Source: a virus | Reading direction: 5' to 3' (one strand) | Virus record (IMG/VR): IMGVR_UViG_3300044846_004907 | Span: 1-39,232 of that record | DNA length: 39,232 nucleotides | Part shown: one piece after another, positions 21,241-31,377 of the stretch | Numbering within the stretch: the stretch's first letter is position 1 | Layout: each line of letters begins with the position of its first letter | The notes under the pieces: model-generated | Databases searched by the model: none | Told to the model about the DNA's origin: nothing | What the model saw: only the letters and a program-made list of their open reading frames with translations | Program-made: the position numbers and the translations under genes

Positions 21241-22014
21241 TTATTCAGGGTTTATATATTCATACCAATACAATTTACTAAGTTTAGTTGTCTGTCCAAC
21301 CTTATTTAGACTATATTTGTAAGTATTATAATTAATATTAACTTCATAATAATAGATATCATTAGGTATCTTTGTCTTAACTGAAAAGTTTGATTGTGGA
21401 GTATTTGTAAACTGAATAAAATTTCCAGTTTTAGCCTCAAAATATTTTGCAGTCATATAGAATTTATTGATATTAACAACACTAGTATTTTTATACCAAT
21501 AAATAAAATACCCTTGTTTATCACCATAAAAATCTAAAATGTACTTTGGGATTTTTAAATCAAAAGTTTTATCGTATGCGGAATCATAATAAGGGGTTTC
21601 TTGGTATTCGCTCTGTAATATTATTGTCAAATAATTTTTTTGACTAGTTGGGTCTAATGTGTCATATAAATCAATTTTAAAAAAACTATTTTTAAAAGAA
21701 TTATACTCATTATAAATTTCTAAAAAGGTAAATTTATTTGATTCAATAAAACTATTAACCCATGTGTTACCTGACTTAAAAAAATTAAAATTATATTCAA
21801 CTGATGAATCAAAAGTACCATTAATATTCATAGTCTCTTTAGAATATCTTTCAACTTCATAATCTGTAGGGCTTCCAATGATTTCTGTAATAATGTCGGT
21901 AGCGAGTACATTTACACTATCTTCACGGTTCAAATAATCCCATTTAATATCTAATGGAATTAAAATATTTTTATCTGATAGTTTTTCAGTTATTTTTATT
22001 TTATTCACAATCAT
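21241..22014 (-). CDS. Unrecognised structural-region protein, 257 aa
   Basis: ATG at 22014 (MIVNKIKITEKLSDKNILIP) lies inside the end of the upstream gene, a 14-bp overlap. The protein is rich in Tyr, Asn, Lys and Phe, soluble in appearance, with no signal peptide, membrane segment or catalytic motif I can name. Alternating hydrophobic residues (FNFFKSGNTWVNSFIES; YYYEVNINYNTYKYSLNKVG) suggest beta structure. It is tightly packed between the 639- and 362-residue genes, so it probably belongs to the same tail assembly set. No function proposed. Confidence 0.75.
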   Translation of the reverse strand: MIVNKIKITEKLSDKNILIPLDIKWDYLNREDSVNVLATDIITEIIGSPTDYEVERYSKETMNINGTFDSSVEYNFNFFKSGNTWVNSFIESNKFTFLEIYNEYNSFKNSFFKIDLYDTLDPTSQKNYLTIILQSEYQETPYYDSAYDKTFDLKIPKYILDFYGDKQGYFIYWYKNTSVVNINKFYMTAKYFEAKTGNFIQFTNTPQSNFSVKTKIPNDIYYYEVNINYNTYKYSLNKVGQTTKLSKLYWYEYINPE

Positions 22015-23920
22015 CAGTCAGTGGTTGATTTGGATTATTTGAAATTAAATTAACATTTGAACCTTCAGGTATAATTCTAAAAGTAAAATTAGAAAATGGG
22101 TAGTGAGCGCCATTTAAAAATGGGTAATCAACACCATTACCTTCAGTATCCAAAAACCCATAATCATATATGTCCCTCCATATATATTGACTAGTAGATT
22201 TTCTAAAATATGCGTAATCAGGTAAATCACCAACAGGTAAATTATATGTGTTATTACCGCCACTTTCTTCAATGTAATCTGAAAAAACTTTTATTTTAAA
22301 ACTATAATGTGGTTGGTAATAAAACCCAAGTTGGTTGTTAACATCCCCGCCTATGTTAAAATTTTCAGGATTGTATTTAAATTTATGATAATAATTTGAT
22401 ACGACCCTTTCAGTTTGTTCAATATTATTCCATTCACAAAAATCCCCGTAAATAATCCCACCTTGATATAAATCAGAATTATAGTAGAATTTTTTGGTTT
22501 CATTTGAACTGGCCACAAATACATTAGTATTTAAAAACGATTGTACCTGTTGAGTTATGGGTCTTCCGTCAACTGAAATCGCAACAACATTATTTGTTAC
22601 AGGGGTACTGGTTTGGGTTGTATAACCTTCTATTGTATAATTCTTAGAATAAAAATTAACAGGTATATTAGAATTAGACAATGACTGGTTTTCTTTCCAC
22701 CAATCATTCAATTGTGGTCCTAAATTAAATTCCCACCCATGTTTTAATGCGGTAGTATTTGTACTATATGGTTTATTAAACCATCCCATATAACCTTTAT
22801 TTATTATTGTTAAAAATAATTCACTAATAGGCCTATTTAAATTATCGGTTAGTCCGTTGATGTCCAAATCTTCAGAACACGATATATTATAAGATTGACT
22901 ATCTTCCTTTACCGAAACTCTAGAAACTTGGTTGGGAGTTAATTGTTTTGATTCAAATTTTTTAACAATCCTAAACCCATTTTTTTCAAATCCCGCATTT
23001 GTAACAACTGCTTTGTTTGAATTTGTTAATATTTTGTGAACCCTAACATAGTATCTTGATAAACCATCTTCTTGTGATGTGTTAGGTATAAATTTCTTAA
23101 ATGTTCCGTAGGTATTTAATCCTAAAGCGGGACAAGAATACCCAACATTATATACATTAAAAATGTAATCTTCCGAACCACTAGTTCCGTTACCTAAAGA
23201 ATAAACTGTAAAATATGATAAACCATTACAAGTACCGTTAATTTTAATTGAGTCCCCCGCTAAAAGTCCGTGTGGCATTTCACATTTAAATTGTAACATA
23301 GGTTTACCATTTATTTTATTACTACTTAAAAAGTATGGTATCCCGTCACTACATTTCCAATTAAAATTAGTCCCACTAACTGTTGTAATTTGCATCATTA
23401 CTTCAGTTGTACTACTAAATGGATAGGTATAATAAAAATTCCAATTATAATTAGATATTTTAGATTTTTCTAAATTAATATGTTCATTTGGTGGTGCAGT
23501 ATATCCACTTACACCAAAATCAGTTCTTAAAAATGAAAATTCGTTATATTGAGGTATTCCCGGCCAAGGTATCACGTCAAAAAAAGATGTTTGTGACAAT
23601 TTTGAATTTAACGCATCTGTATAAAATAAATTATTATTAAAAGGTGGGTACGGTTTATTAGGGTTGTTAGTTGAGCCAACAGTAACCCCACTGTAAGCAT
23701 TATCAAATAAAAGCGATACTTTGCATATTGGTCTAAATTTTGTTGATTTTTGTCTTTCATTGTCAAAAGTTTCCGCAAGACTAACCACAGAACTCCTATC
23801 AAATTCGTCAACTTCTTTAACTGTTGAACTTAAAGGAATTTCAACATTAATACCAACATCATTTGCCCCCTTATATCTGGCACTACCTTTTAGGAATATT
23901 ATATTTTTGTCGTTATTCAA
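22001..23920 (-). CDS. Unrecognised baseplate/tail-region protein, 639 aa
   Basis: The frame opens at TTG 23920, immediately after an in-frame stop (23921-23923), with no nearby ATG. The 8-bp overlap with the upstream gene (TTGAATAA) fits coupled translation. The protein starts MNNDKNIIFLKGSARYKGAN. Notable segments are KFRPICKVSLLFDNAYSGVT near residue 70, a Tyr/Pro/Asn-rich middle and WRDIYDYGFLDTEGNGVDYP near the end. No membrane segment or enzyme motif seen. Likely beta-rich structural protein by composition and context. The start codon is the least certain part: TTG is the only reasonable candidate that keeps the N-terminus. Confidence 0.75.
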   Translation of the reverse strand: MNNDKNIIFLKGSARYKGANDVGINVEIPLSSTVKEVDEFDRSSVVSLAETFDNERQKSTKFRPICKVSLLFDNAYSGVTVGSTNNPNKPYPPFNNNLFYTDALNSKLSQTSFFDVIPWPGIPQYNEFSFLRTDFGVSGYTAPPNEHINLEKSKISNYNWNFYYTYPFSSTTEVMMQITTVSGTNFNWKCSDGIPYFLSSNKINGKPMLQFKCEMPHGLLAGDSIKINGTCNGLSYFTVYSLGNGTSGSEDYIFNVYNVGYSCPALGLNTYGTFKKFIPNTSQEDGLSRYYVRVHKILTNSNKAVVTNAGFEKNGFRIVKKFESKQLTPNQVSRVSVKEDSQSYNISCSEDLDINGLTDNLNRPISELFLTIINKGYMGWFNKPYSTNTTALKHGWEFNLGPQLNDWWKENQSLSNSNIPVNFYSKNYTIEGYTTQTSTPVTNNVVAISVDGRPITQQVQSFLNTNVFVASSNETKKFYYNSDLYQGGIIYGDFCEWNNIEQTERVVSNYYHKFKYNPENFNIGGDVNNQLGFYYQPHYSFKIKVFSDYIEESGGNNTYNLPVGDLPDYAYFRKSTSQYIWRDIYDYGFLDTEGNGVDYPFLNGAHYPFSNFTFRIIPEGSNVNLISNNPNQPLTDDCE

Positions 23921-26900
23921 TTATTAAATCAGCATTAACATATTTTTTTATGAACTTGTCCATCGCAGAATATCCCTTATTCAATCCAAAATAAAAATAA
24001 TAAGGTGCTCCAAATACAAACATACCAGAATATGAATCAGGTATATTAGCAATAGGTTCACCGTTTGTATCATAATTATCTTGAACACCTAAATAAAAGT
24101 TAGTTTTAGTTACATTTGTTCCAGGTCTAAAGTATCTTGATTGTGGACTAAATCTATCTAATTTTTGATATCTATAACTGAAAAATTCATCATTGAGCCC
24201 ATCATCAGATAATGTATTAGTGAAAAAATTATTATTTTGATTTCCAAAAATTATATTGTTACCACTTAAATCCAAATCCCACAAATAAAAAGGAACTATC
24301 TGTGTTTTATTACCGGTTATTTCAGCCATATCATAGGATACTTCGGAAACGACACCATTTGATTTGTAGATATTTCGCCTTGGAGATATATAATCTCTAT
24401 CTTGAGTACTTCCTGTAAAGAAGATACCAAACACGGGATTATTATAAGATGGTCCAACATAGACATAGTCACCAACATAGTTATCGGCAGAAAATTCACG
24501 GATACCAAATTGAGAATTAGTGCCTAAAGATTGAGCGTAATCGGCGTCAATTTGTCCAGGAATTATTTGGACATTACCTGTAGCTTTCCATCTTTTATTA
24601 TTAAAAAATGCAGATACTGTAGGCTCACTATTACCTTCTTTTTGAATAGTCGGAACTATCATAGAAAGTAAACTAACATTAACAAGTCTAGACACAACAA
24701 ACATTTGAAATAATTCAAAATTATCTTGTAATGTCGTTGTTGGTATTTTTGATACAACGTACCCATCATAATCATCATTAAAAACTAATTCTTGTGTCCA
24801 TTCAACTTTGGGACCCAAGTCAGCAATTGTTGTTGGGAATAACAATAATTTTTCATTTCCGGTATTTGTCTCAGCACCTTTGTCATTTCGTTTCCCAATA
24901 AATTTTCCAATGTTTAAATTTGGACTAACAGATAAGAATGGACTGCTTCTGTAATAAAAATTATTAGTAGCTTCGTGAAAATAAATCAAATCTTTACAAA
25001 AAGTACTGTAAGGTTGGTTGTTAGAATCAAAAAATCTATTTGATTTAAAAGAAAACGCATAAAGAGTTCCATTAATCCATTGATTTGAGAATGATTGAGC
25101 AAATATTTCAAAACACGCAGACAAACTAATTTTCACTCTAGTAACCCATTCAAGTAAATATTGTATATCTTTAGGTAAACTCTCAAATGCCGATGAAACA
25201 AAATTATAACATCCTTGACCATATCTAAAATATTTTTCATTTCCACTTGGGTCCATAATTAAGTTAGCATCAGGTTTAATTATTGGAGTTCCGTCAGGTT
25301 CGGTAGTATAACAATCAAGTGTTACCGCTTTAGTACAGTCATAGGTAGATTCCAAAACTTCCTGATATGGGACAAATTGGGATAATATATCCGCTTCCGT
25401 AATCGCTTCTTGAGTTATATTTTCTTGTGATTCAGAACCTCCTCCATCGTCAACTAAAAATAAAGCGAAAGTTGAATTCTGATGTAATAAAAGACTATTT
25501 ATTCCCGCATACTGCTCATTAGTTGAACCAGGCATTCTATCTGTTCTAACAACATTTTTAAAACGACTATTAAAATTCCAATTAAAAACAACATTATTTT
25601 CTGTCCAATAAGTCCCATCACCACTAAATACGGCATATGTTGGCGATGTATAGAACATACCGAATATGTCCATACTTCTAACACTATTACCGTTACAGTC
25701 AAATGATTCAGATAGACTGAAATATGGACTATTGTAAACTGACATTCCTTCAACATACTCTGACCCAAGATATCCTAATAGAAATCCATTAACACTTAGT
25801 TCGTCGTTTGGCGTCATTGATATTAGAACAGATGTTGCACCTCCATTGTCAGGTTCAGAATTACACCAAATCCCAGTATGTGGCGAAAACTGAAATGGAT
25901 TGTTATTTCTTTTAATTCTTAAATATCCATTATGTGTTTCCGTTTGACCTACAAAATTACCAAAATTATAAGGAAGTCCAGAATTCCATGTCATCCATCC
26001 CCAAGATAAATCACCACTATCATAAAGTTCTGAATCAACCGCCGAATAATAAGCTGGCATTCTTGATGTAAATCCACTATACGAGCCAGGATTGTAAAAA
26101 AAGGTATAACTATTATAAAATATTGTTTTATTAACAGGACAACTGTTATCCGTATCAGTAGTGTTTAGAACATGGTGATGTCTACATAATTTTAAACCAG
26201 CTTGTATGGGTATATTCATTCTAAAATTACCTCTAATAGTAAAATTATCGTCCCAATTATTTATATCTTTTTTACCAAATATGTTTGACAAAGATATTTT
26301 CATGTCAACTCTTGGTGAATGCATGTCAACGCCTCTCATTAAAATGACAACCACCATGTCTTCAATTCCGTCAACACAATTTGGAAACTTTGCTCTCCCT
26401 GCATCTCTTCTCATATAATCCCTACAACATCCAACATTTTTCGCGCGACTATACTCCCACATTTGGGAAACCGCATCATAACCTATTGTCATATATCTCA
26501 AGTATCTTCTAGCATAAGACCTATATGGGGTTGTTCTAGATGAGTTTGCTATTGGTGAAAAATAACTTTCAGGTTTTTCAGTTGTTTCTGTTTTACGTAC
26601 AAAATCAGATACTGTCATTGCGGTAATAACTTGGAAGTACTCTATGTCGGACTTAAATGATGTTGTTGCCGCAAACTGTCCATCTATTATTTGCGTGACC
26701 CCAGTTAATCCATATGTAACATATGTTGTTGTAAGATTTTCTTCAGGATTACTTGGGTTGGCATATTTAACACTTAATACCGGAAAATTAGTTCTTGTAC
26801 CATAAGACCCACCAAATCCGGTTTCGTCATTTTTACTATTTGGGTCATTTGACAACTGCGGGTCTTGGAATGTAATGATTGACCCCGATGGATATATTTC

Positions 26901-29480
26901 AGAGCCTGGGTCTAATAATAACATCATTACATTATCTTTATGAATTTTTTCATTATATGAATCAGGTAAATTAGAATCCGGAAACCATTTTACCCTGATT
27001 TGGTTAAACTCATCCGACGGACCATCAGGGTTAATTGCCGAAGCTTTAAAGTATTTATCCTTTCCATTAAATAAATTCAAACTTTCCCCCCATGGTAAAC
27101 TATAAGAATAAAGTTCTGTTTCAGAACCATTGTCTTGGTCAACACTTGATGCTGTGGGTGTCCTTTTACGAAAACCTGTGTAATTACTACCAGCAATTAA
27201 TTCATTAAATTGGTCTTCTTTATCGTTTGGATTGTCAGAAGGACCTCCAAGTTCATATCCACCACTAGATAAAGTTTCAGGTTGTGTTGGTCCAGTCAAT
27301 GGGTTAGGATAAGAAGTTCTTGTGTAAGTATCACTATCAGTACAATCAACTAAGACTGAAGATTGTCTATCTTGAGCTGCCGCCAGTAATTGAGGTGAAA
27401 AACTAATTTTATCTTGTGTTGAGCATTTACAAAATTCGCATCCATCTTCAGTAAATAATAACAACGGTATCCCTAAATTTGTTAATGGATTTTTTCTTTT
27501 TGGTGGTACGTATTTTGGTGGACATTCTTTTTCAGATTTACCAGCCTTTCTTCTTAACCAATTAACCGCGTTACAAATACCTCTAACAATTTTTCTTAAA
27601 ACTTTTAAAAAAGCGTCAATTGCCTTTATTACCACCCCATAGATAAACGCCAATACATGCAGAATTGCAATATAAATTATTAATTGGTATTTAAATAAAC
27701 TTATAACAAAATTTATAATAATAAAAAATATATCCAATCTATAATAAGCGTCGTTCACAGGAAACTTATTATGTGTAGCTTCACATTTTTCATCATTAAC
27801 ATACTTTATTTGATTAGTATTCCAAAGTAATCTTGATGTTTGATATCTATCCATAAACTGACTTACAGTATAAACTTTGTTATATTGCATTTCATAAAAT
27901 GTATCTTCACAATCAATAGCTTCGTCAGGATTTGCATAGTCATTCCAATCTAAACTAAACGCATAAGAACCTTCTAATAAAAATCTTTGATACTTAATTA
28001 CTTGGAATTCAAAAATCGCATCAATACTTTCATCTGTTCTTTCAAACTCCAAAAAGAATGTTGTATTAACTCCAGGTTTTTGGATTAAGTACGACCCATA
28101 ATAAGTTTCAGTATTCGCACTTATTTTTAAATTTTCAACATTTGTTCGTTTGTTAAAATAATAAACTTGCCCTTGTGATGAATTTAAATTAATAACTAAA
28201 GTATTTTCATTAACATTATATGTTGTAATGGATTCGTAGAAATCTCCTTTATTTGGGTCAATACTTGGGTTTATCCATCCTCTTTCTTTAATGTTTGGAA
28301 CTAAAAAATATCCCCTTCTGTCTTCTAAGGATAATTGTGGAGATTGTTGCCATTTGATTTTAAATCTACATTTGGATTTTGTAGGTATACCTATTTCAGG
28401 ATTTAAACTTATTTTTCTATCACCATTTTCATCAGTATACACATAATCCATATTCATGGGTATATCGGTAACCCACGTCCCATCGCCATCAATAATATCT
28501 CCACCATTTTCTAATGGAGCAACTTCCAATATTGGTCTTCGGTTATCATCTAAAAAAACAGTTTGTCTAATCGCACTAATTGAACCAGGTCCTGTGACTA
28601 TATCACACATGTTACCCGCCTTAAATTTAACCTTACACTTACCGTCAGGATTTAAAATTGAACTCCTAAACCCAACTTTATTTTTTTCAGTTGTAGATAT
28701 TAATGAACCCATAAACACCGCAGCAGGTGTTATTCTAATTCCTTTTTCCGAAGTAATATCAAAATCGGCTCTACCAATACTATAATTACAAACTTCAGGT
28801 TGTCCAAAAAATGGTGCAACATTCACAATCTTTCTGATTGTTACAATCTGTGGTAGTTCGTCATAGTTTGTTGAAAACTTAAAATTCGTTCCGTCAATTT
28901 GGTCTTCAGTCGCAATACCTAATCTAACTAAATCTTGTGGTGTTAATGAAAACTCACCAATATCAGAAAGGTCAACTTGCATGAATAATTCTTGATTACC
29001 CAATGGTAATCCAATCATCATAAAATCACCTGAACTGTTTGTCTGAACAGTATATCTATAATACTTGTCGTAAACCTCAATAACATTTTTATCAGTTAAA
29101 GCATCTATTCTATCGGGGAATGTTCCAACGGGTACGTGTCCTGAGTGTGATTTAGTGTATGGTAATAAATTATATTTATACCCATCATCATTAATAGTTT
29201 CAATTGTCTTAAATGGATATAACGAAGATATTACTTCATTGTATTCATCAACAGCATCTAAAGGTATAAAAATAGATATTTTAGCATTAGGTAATCCAAA
29301 ACCATTATTAACAAATACTCTACCACAAACAACACCGAAATCGGCACAAGTCCTTGTATAGATTTCTTCGGGTTGGATTGATAATGATAATACTTCTAAA
29401 GTGTCAAATTTTTGTTCTAATTTGACCTGTATATTTGTATCAACATTTAACTGAGTTCTTATTCTGTAATTAGACGGCAT
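23913..29480 (-). CDS. Very large baseplate-region protein with internal membrane-like hairpin
   Basis: 1855 residues, ATG 29480, follows gp6 by 54 bp, the place held by wedge gene 7 in T4. Residues ~40-80 (TRTCADFGVVCGRVFVNNGF, then GLPNAKISIFIPL) resemble a carboxypeptidase-regulatory-like / transthyretin-type beta-sandwich. Residues ~584-620 are strongly hydrophobic in two stretches (FFIIINFVISLF and LIIYIAILHVLAFIYGVVI). Next come a basic amphipathic segment (~621-650: LKVLRKIVRGICNAVNWLRR) and a Cys cluster (GCEFCKCST near 680). A second Cys/Arg region (NVGCCRDYMRRDAGRAKF) lies near residue 1010. The rest is Tyr/Asn/Ser-rich and likely beta. I infer a virion protein that may contact or insert in membrane. 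Homology to gp7 is positional only. No frameshift seen. Confidence 0.8.
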   Translation of the reverse strand: MPSNYRIRTQLNVDTNIQVKLEQKFDTLEVLSLSIQPEEIYTRTCADFGVVCGRVFVNNGFGLPNAKISIFIPLDAVDEYNEVISSLYPFKTIETINDDGYKYNLLPYTKSHSGHVPVGTFPDRIDALTDKNVIEVYDKYYRYTVQTNSSGDFMMIGLPLGNQELFMQVDLSDIGEFSLTPQDLVRLGIATEDQIDGTNFKFSTNYDELPQIVTIRKIVNVAPFFGQPEVCNYSIGRADFDITSEKGIRITPAAVFMGSLISTTEKNKVGFRSSILNPDGKCKVKFKAGNMCDIVTGPGSISAIRQTVFLDDNRRPILEVAPLENGGDIIDGDGTWVTDIPMNMDYVYTDENGDRKISLNPEIGIPTKSKCRFKIKWQQSPQLSLEDRRGYFLVPNIKERGWINPSIDPNKGDFYESITTYNVNENTLVINLNSSQGQVYYFNKRTNVENLKISANTETYYGSYLIQKPGVNTTFFLEFERTDESIDAIFEFQVIKYQRFLLEGSYAFSLDWNDYANPDEAIDCEDTFYEMQYNKVYTVSQFMDRYQTSRLLWNTNQIKYVNDEKCEATHNKFPVNDAYYRLDIFFIIINFVISLFKYQLIIYIAILHVLAFIYGVVIKAIDAFLKVLRKIVRGICNAVNWLRRKAGKSEKECPPKYVPPKRKNPLTNLGIPLLLFTEDGCEFCKCSTQDKISFSPQLLAAAQDRQSSVLVDCTDSDTYTRTSYPNPLTGPTQPETLSSGGYELGGPSDNPNDKEDQFNELIAGSNYTGFRKRTPTASSVDQDNGSETELYSYSLPWGESLNLFNGKDKYFKASAINPDGPSDEFNQIRVKWFPDSNLPDSYNEKIHKDNVMMLLLDPGSEIYPSGSIITFQDPQLSNDPNSKNDETGFGGSYGTRTNFPVLSVKYANPSNPEENLTTTYVTYGLTGVTQIIDGQFAATTSFKSDIEYFQVITAMTVSDFVRKTETTEKPESYFSPIANSSRTTPYRSYARRYLRYMTIGYDAVSQMWEYSRAKNVGCCRDYMRRDAGRAKFPNCVDGIEDMVVVILMRGVDMHSPRVDMKISLSNIFGKKDINNWDDNFTIRGNFRMNIPIQAGLKLCRHHHVLNTTDTDNSCPVNKTIFYNSYTFFYNPGSYSGFTSRMPAYYSAVDSELYDSGDLSWGWMTWNSGLPYNFGNFVGQTETHNGYLRIKRNNNPFQFSPHTGIWCNSEPDNGGATSVLISMTPNDELSVNGFLLGYLGSEYVEGMSVYNSPYFSLSESFDCNGNSVRSMDIFGMFYTSPTYAVFSGDGTYWTENNVVFNWNFNSRFKNVVRTDRMPGSTNEQYAGINSLLLHQNSTFALFLVDDGGGSESQENITQEAITEADILSQFVPYQEVLESTYDCTKAVTLDCYTTEPDGTPIIKPDANLIMDPSGNEKYFRYGQGCYNFVSSAFESLPKDIQYLLEWVTRVKISLSACFEIFAQSFSNQWINGTLYAFSFKSNRFFDSNNQPYSTFCKDLIYFHEATNNFYYRSSPFLSVSPNLNIGKFIGKRNDKGAETNTGNEKLLLFPTTIADLGPKVEWTQELVFNDDYDGYVVSKIPTTTLQDNFELFQMFVVSRLVNVSLLSMIVPTIQKEGNSEPTVSAFFNNKRWKATGNVQIIPGQIDADYAQSLGTNSQFGIREFSADNYVGDYVYVGPSYNNPVFGIFFTGSTQDRDYISPRRNIYKSNGVVSEVSYDMAEITGNKTQIVPFYLWDLDLSGNNIIFGNQNNNFFTNTLSDDGLNDEFFSYRYQKLDRFSPQSRYFRPGTNVTKTNFYLGVQDNYDTNGEPIANIPDSYSGMFVFGAPYYFYFGLNKGYSAMDKFIKKYVNADLIIE

Positions 29481-29489
29481 ACCTTTTTT

Positions 29490-29516
29490 TGATAAATAGT
29501 TTAAGCACTATTTTCA
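29490..29516 (-). promoter_or_regulatory. Hairpin upstream of the 1855-aa gene
   Basis: Bases 29494-29500 (AAATAGT) pair with 29507-29513, extended past a one-base bulge by 29490-29492 with 29514-29516; the loop is 6 bases. The minus strand then reads AAAAAAAGGTATG, so the hairpin ends about nine bases before the start codon and precedes a weak AAGG ribosome-binding stretch. The 3' arm on the minus strand includes ACTATTTATC. Confidence 0.4.
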
Positions 29517-29534
29517 AAAAATAAATGAACTTGT

Positions 29535-31376
29535 TTAGCTGAAATTAACCGTAGTCAAGTTTTTAATTCTAACAACAATATCTGTTTGTGGGAACCTTAC
29601 TTGTAGTATTTGACTTGGTTCACAATAAATTGTATCTTCAATTAATTTAATTTGTCTAGTTTGAGTATTAGAATATGTTTGACTAACCTGTCCTGACGAA
29701 TAATTTCCACCGACTTTATTGTAAACTAAAATTTCAGTAATTGAAATGACCCCGTTTATTTTTTGAATCTCGGATTTTAATTCAGACATATATAAATCTT
29801 GCCCCATTTCCCTAACACTTGGGGATAAGTAAGTTGATACCGTATTAATGATATTTGAAATTATTGAACCTGAATTTTGAGACGCGTCTAATACCGCATA
29901 TATTTCAAATGACAGGTCAATTACACTTGCCGCTAAAGTATATATGTAATCATTAATCATACGATAGTTACTCAAATAGGTTGCAACATTTTGTAATAAA
30001 ATATTAGATATAGAATTTGTTAAAGCTCCGCTTGTATCGTAAGATAATAAATTAATCTTTATCTTATTATCTTCTTCAGTTATTGCAACTTTGGCAGGTG
30101 CTCCAAATTGTGATGGCATTTTTCTAATTAAAGTTTCATAGTCATTGATGGTTACCGCTCTGTTTTGTGATGAAAAATTAAAACCAACAAGATTTCTTAC
30201 TTCTTCCACAGATGGGAAATTTGCTCCACCAATTGCAGCGGTCACATTATTACAACCTAATGAATTAATAACCGAATTTTTAATTGTTTGTGATGTTCCA
30301 CCATTTATAACAAAGTTAACCGTACCTACTTGATTTATAGTGCCAGGTCCTAAATTAGTTCCTAACCCACCACCAACTCTATACTGAATAAATAATGTTT
30401 TATTTGCAGGTAATATTGACCCCAAAGAATAGTTGTTTTGGTATTTTGATAAGTCCAAAGGTGTTCCATTTCTAGCATATTCACGAAGTAATTCGTCAGT
30501 TGATTGACTTCCACCACCAAAGGTTATTTTAAAGAATCCTTCAGCAGTATATTCGGTAATAAATCTGTCACTAGTTTGAATATACTTACCAACTTTAATC
30601 CCTGTTGAATCTTTTGGTTTAGTTGGGTCTTCAACAAATATCCTATCCTGAGCCAAAGCGTCAACCTCATACCATTTGTTTGCAGTCCCTAAAAATTCTT
30701 CAGGTGTTGGTATGTTAGCATAATTTGTGCCATCTTTCAAAAGAACATTAGTAACACCTAAAACATTTCTTTCAGGTAAAAATAATTCGTAAAAAGGTTT
30801 AGATTCTACATTTGTTATTACTTTTTTAAACACTTTTGTAGTTCCGTTAACAACAGGTTCCCTTTTTACAATTGTATAATTAATTAATTGGTTATTCGCA
30901 TCAAAATTTGGTATTTTTAATCTGTTTGGAAATCCTTCATTATTGTATGGTGATGCAAAATCAATGTCATATAAATTTTCAAAAACTTGACCAGCACCTG
31001 TAATTTGTGAACCCCTTCTTAAAACACCACAATAATCTAAATTTTCAGCATCCCCATCTGCCGGTACTATGATTGAAAAATCAACTAACGCAACTGATGG
31101 TCTTTGTCCCGGAACTCTTAAACCATATGTTCTAGCAATATTATAAACCGATGACTTTTGTTGGGCAAACTGTAATACCGTTTCCTGTAATGTTCTATCA
31201 ATTTGATTATTTAGATTATCCGTAACCGCAGCATTTAAATCTAAAAACACTGAAAAAATAGAAGCGTCGTTTGTATTCTGAATTAAATCAGGATAGTATG
31301 ATTTTACAAAATTTACTAATTCAGTTCTTACTGACTGAAAATCTCTTACAGAATATGATAATTGTTTGTTTGGCAT
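29535..31376 (-). CDS. 6: Baseplate wedge protein gp6-like
   Basis: 613 residues against about 660 for T4 gp6. The N-terminus SYSVRDFQSVRTELVNFVKS and the helix DLNAAVTDNLNNQIDRTLQE fit the gp6 / baseplate J group. A central region with FKITFGGGSQSTDELL and EYARNGTP and a C-terminal part with NDYETLIRKMPSQFGAPAKV and SPSVREMGQDLYMSELKSEI also fit. In T4, gp6 dimers form the core ring of the baseplate wedges around the hub. It starts at ATG 31376, one base after the gp25-like stop, the same 25-6 order as in T4. There is no Shine-Dalgarno sequence; the leader is AT-only for about 15 bases. Confidence 0.9.
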   Translation of the reverse strand: MPNKQLSYSVRDFQSVRTELVNFVKSYYPDLIQNTNDASIFSVFLDLNAAVTDNLNNQIDRTLQETVLQFAQQKSSVYNIARTYGLRVPGQRPSVALVDFSIIVPADGDAENLDYCGVLRRGSQITGAGQVFENLYDIDFASPYNNEGFPNRLKIPNFDANNQLINYTIVKREPVVNGTTKVFKKVITNVESKPFYELFLPERNVLGVTNVLLKDGTNYANIPTPEEFLGTANKWYEVDALAQDRIFVEDPTKPKDSTGIKVGKYIQTSDRFITEYTAEGFFKITFGGGSQSTDELLREYARNGTPLDLSKYQNNYSLGSILPANKTLFIQYRVGGGLGTNLGPGTINQVGTVNFVINGGTSQTIKNSVINSLGCNNVTAAIGGANFPSVEEVRNLVGFNFSSQNRAVTINDYETLIRKMPSQFGAPAKVAITEEDNKIKINLLSYDTSGALTNSISNILLQNVATYLSNYRMINDYIYTLAASVIDLSFEIYAVLDASQNSGSIISNIINTVSTYLSPSVREMGQDLYMSELKSEIQKINGVISITEILVYNKVGGNYSSGQVSQTYSNTQTRQIKLIEDTIYCEPSQILQVRFPQTDIVVRIKNLTTVNFS

Positions 31377-31377
31377 T

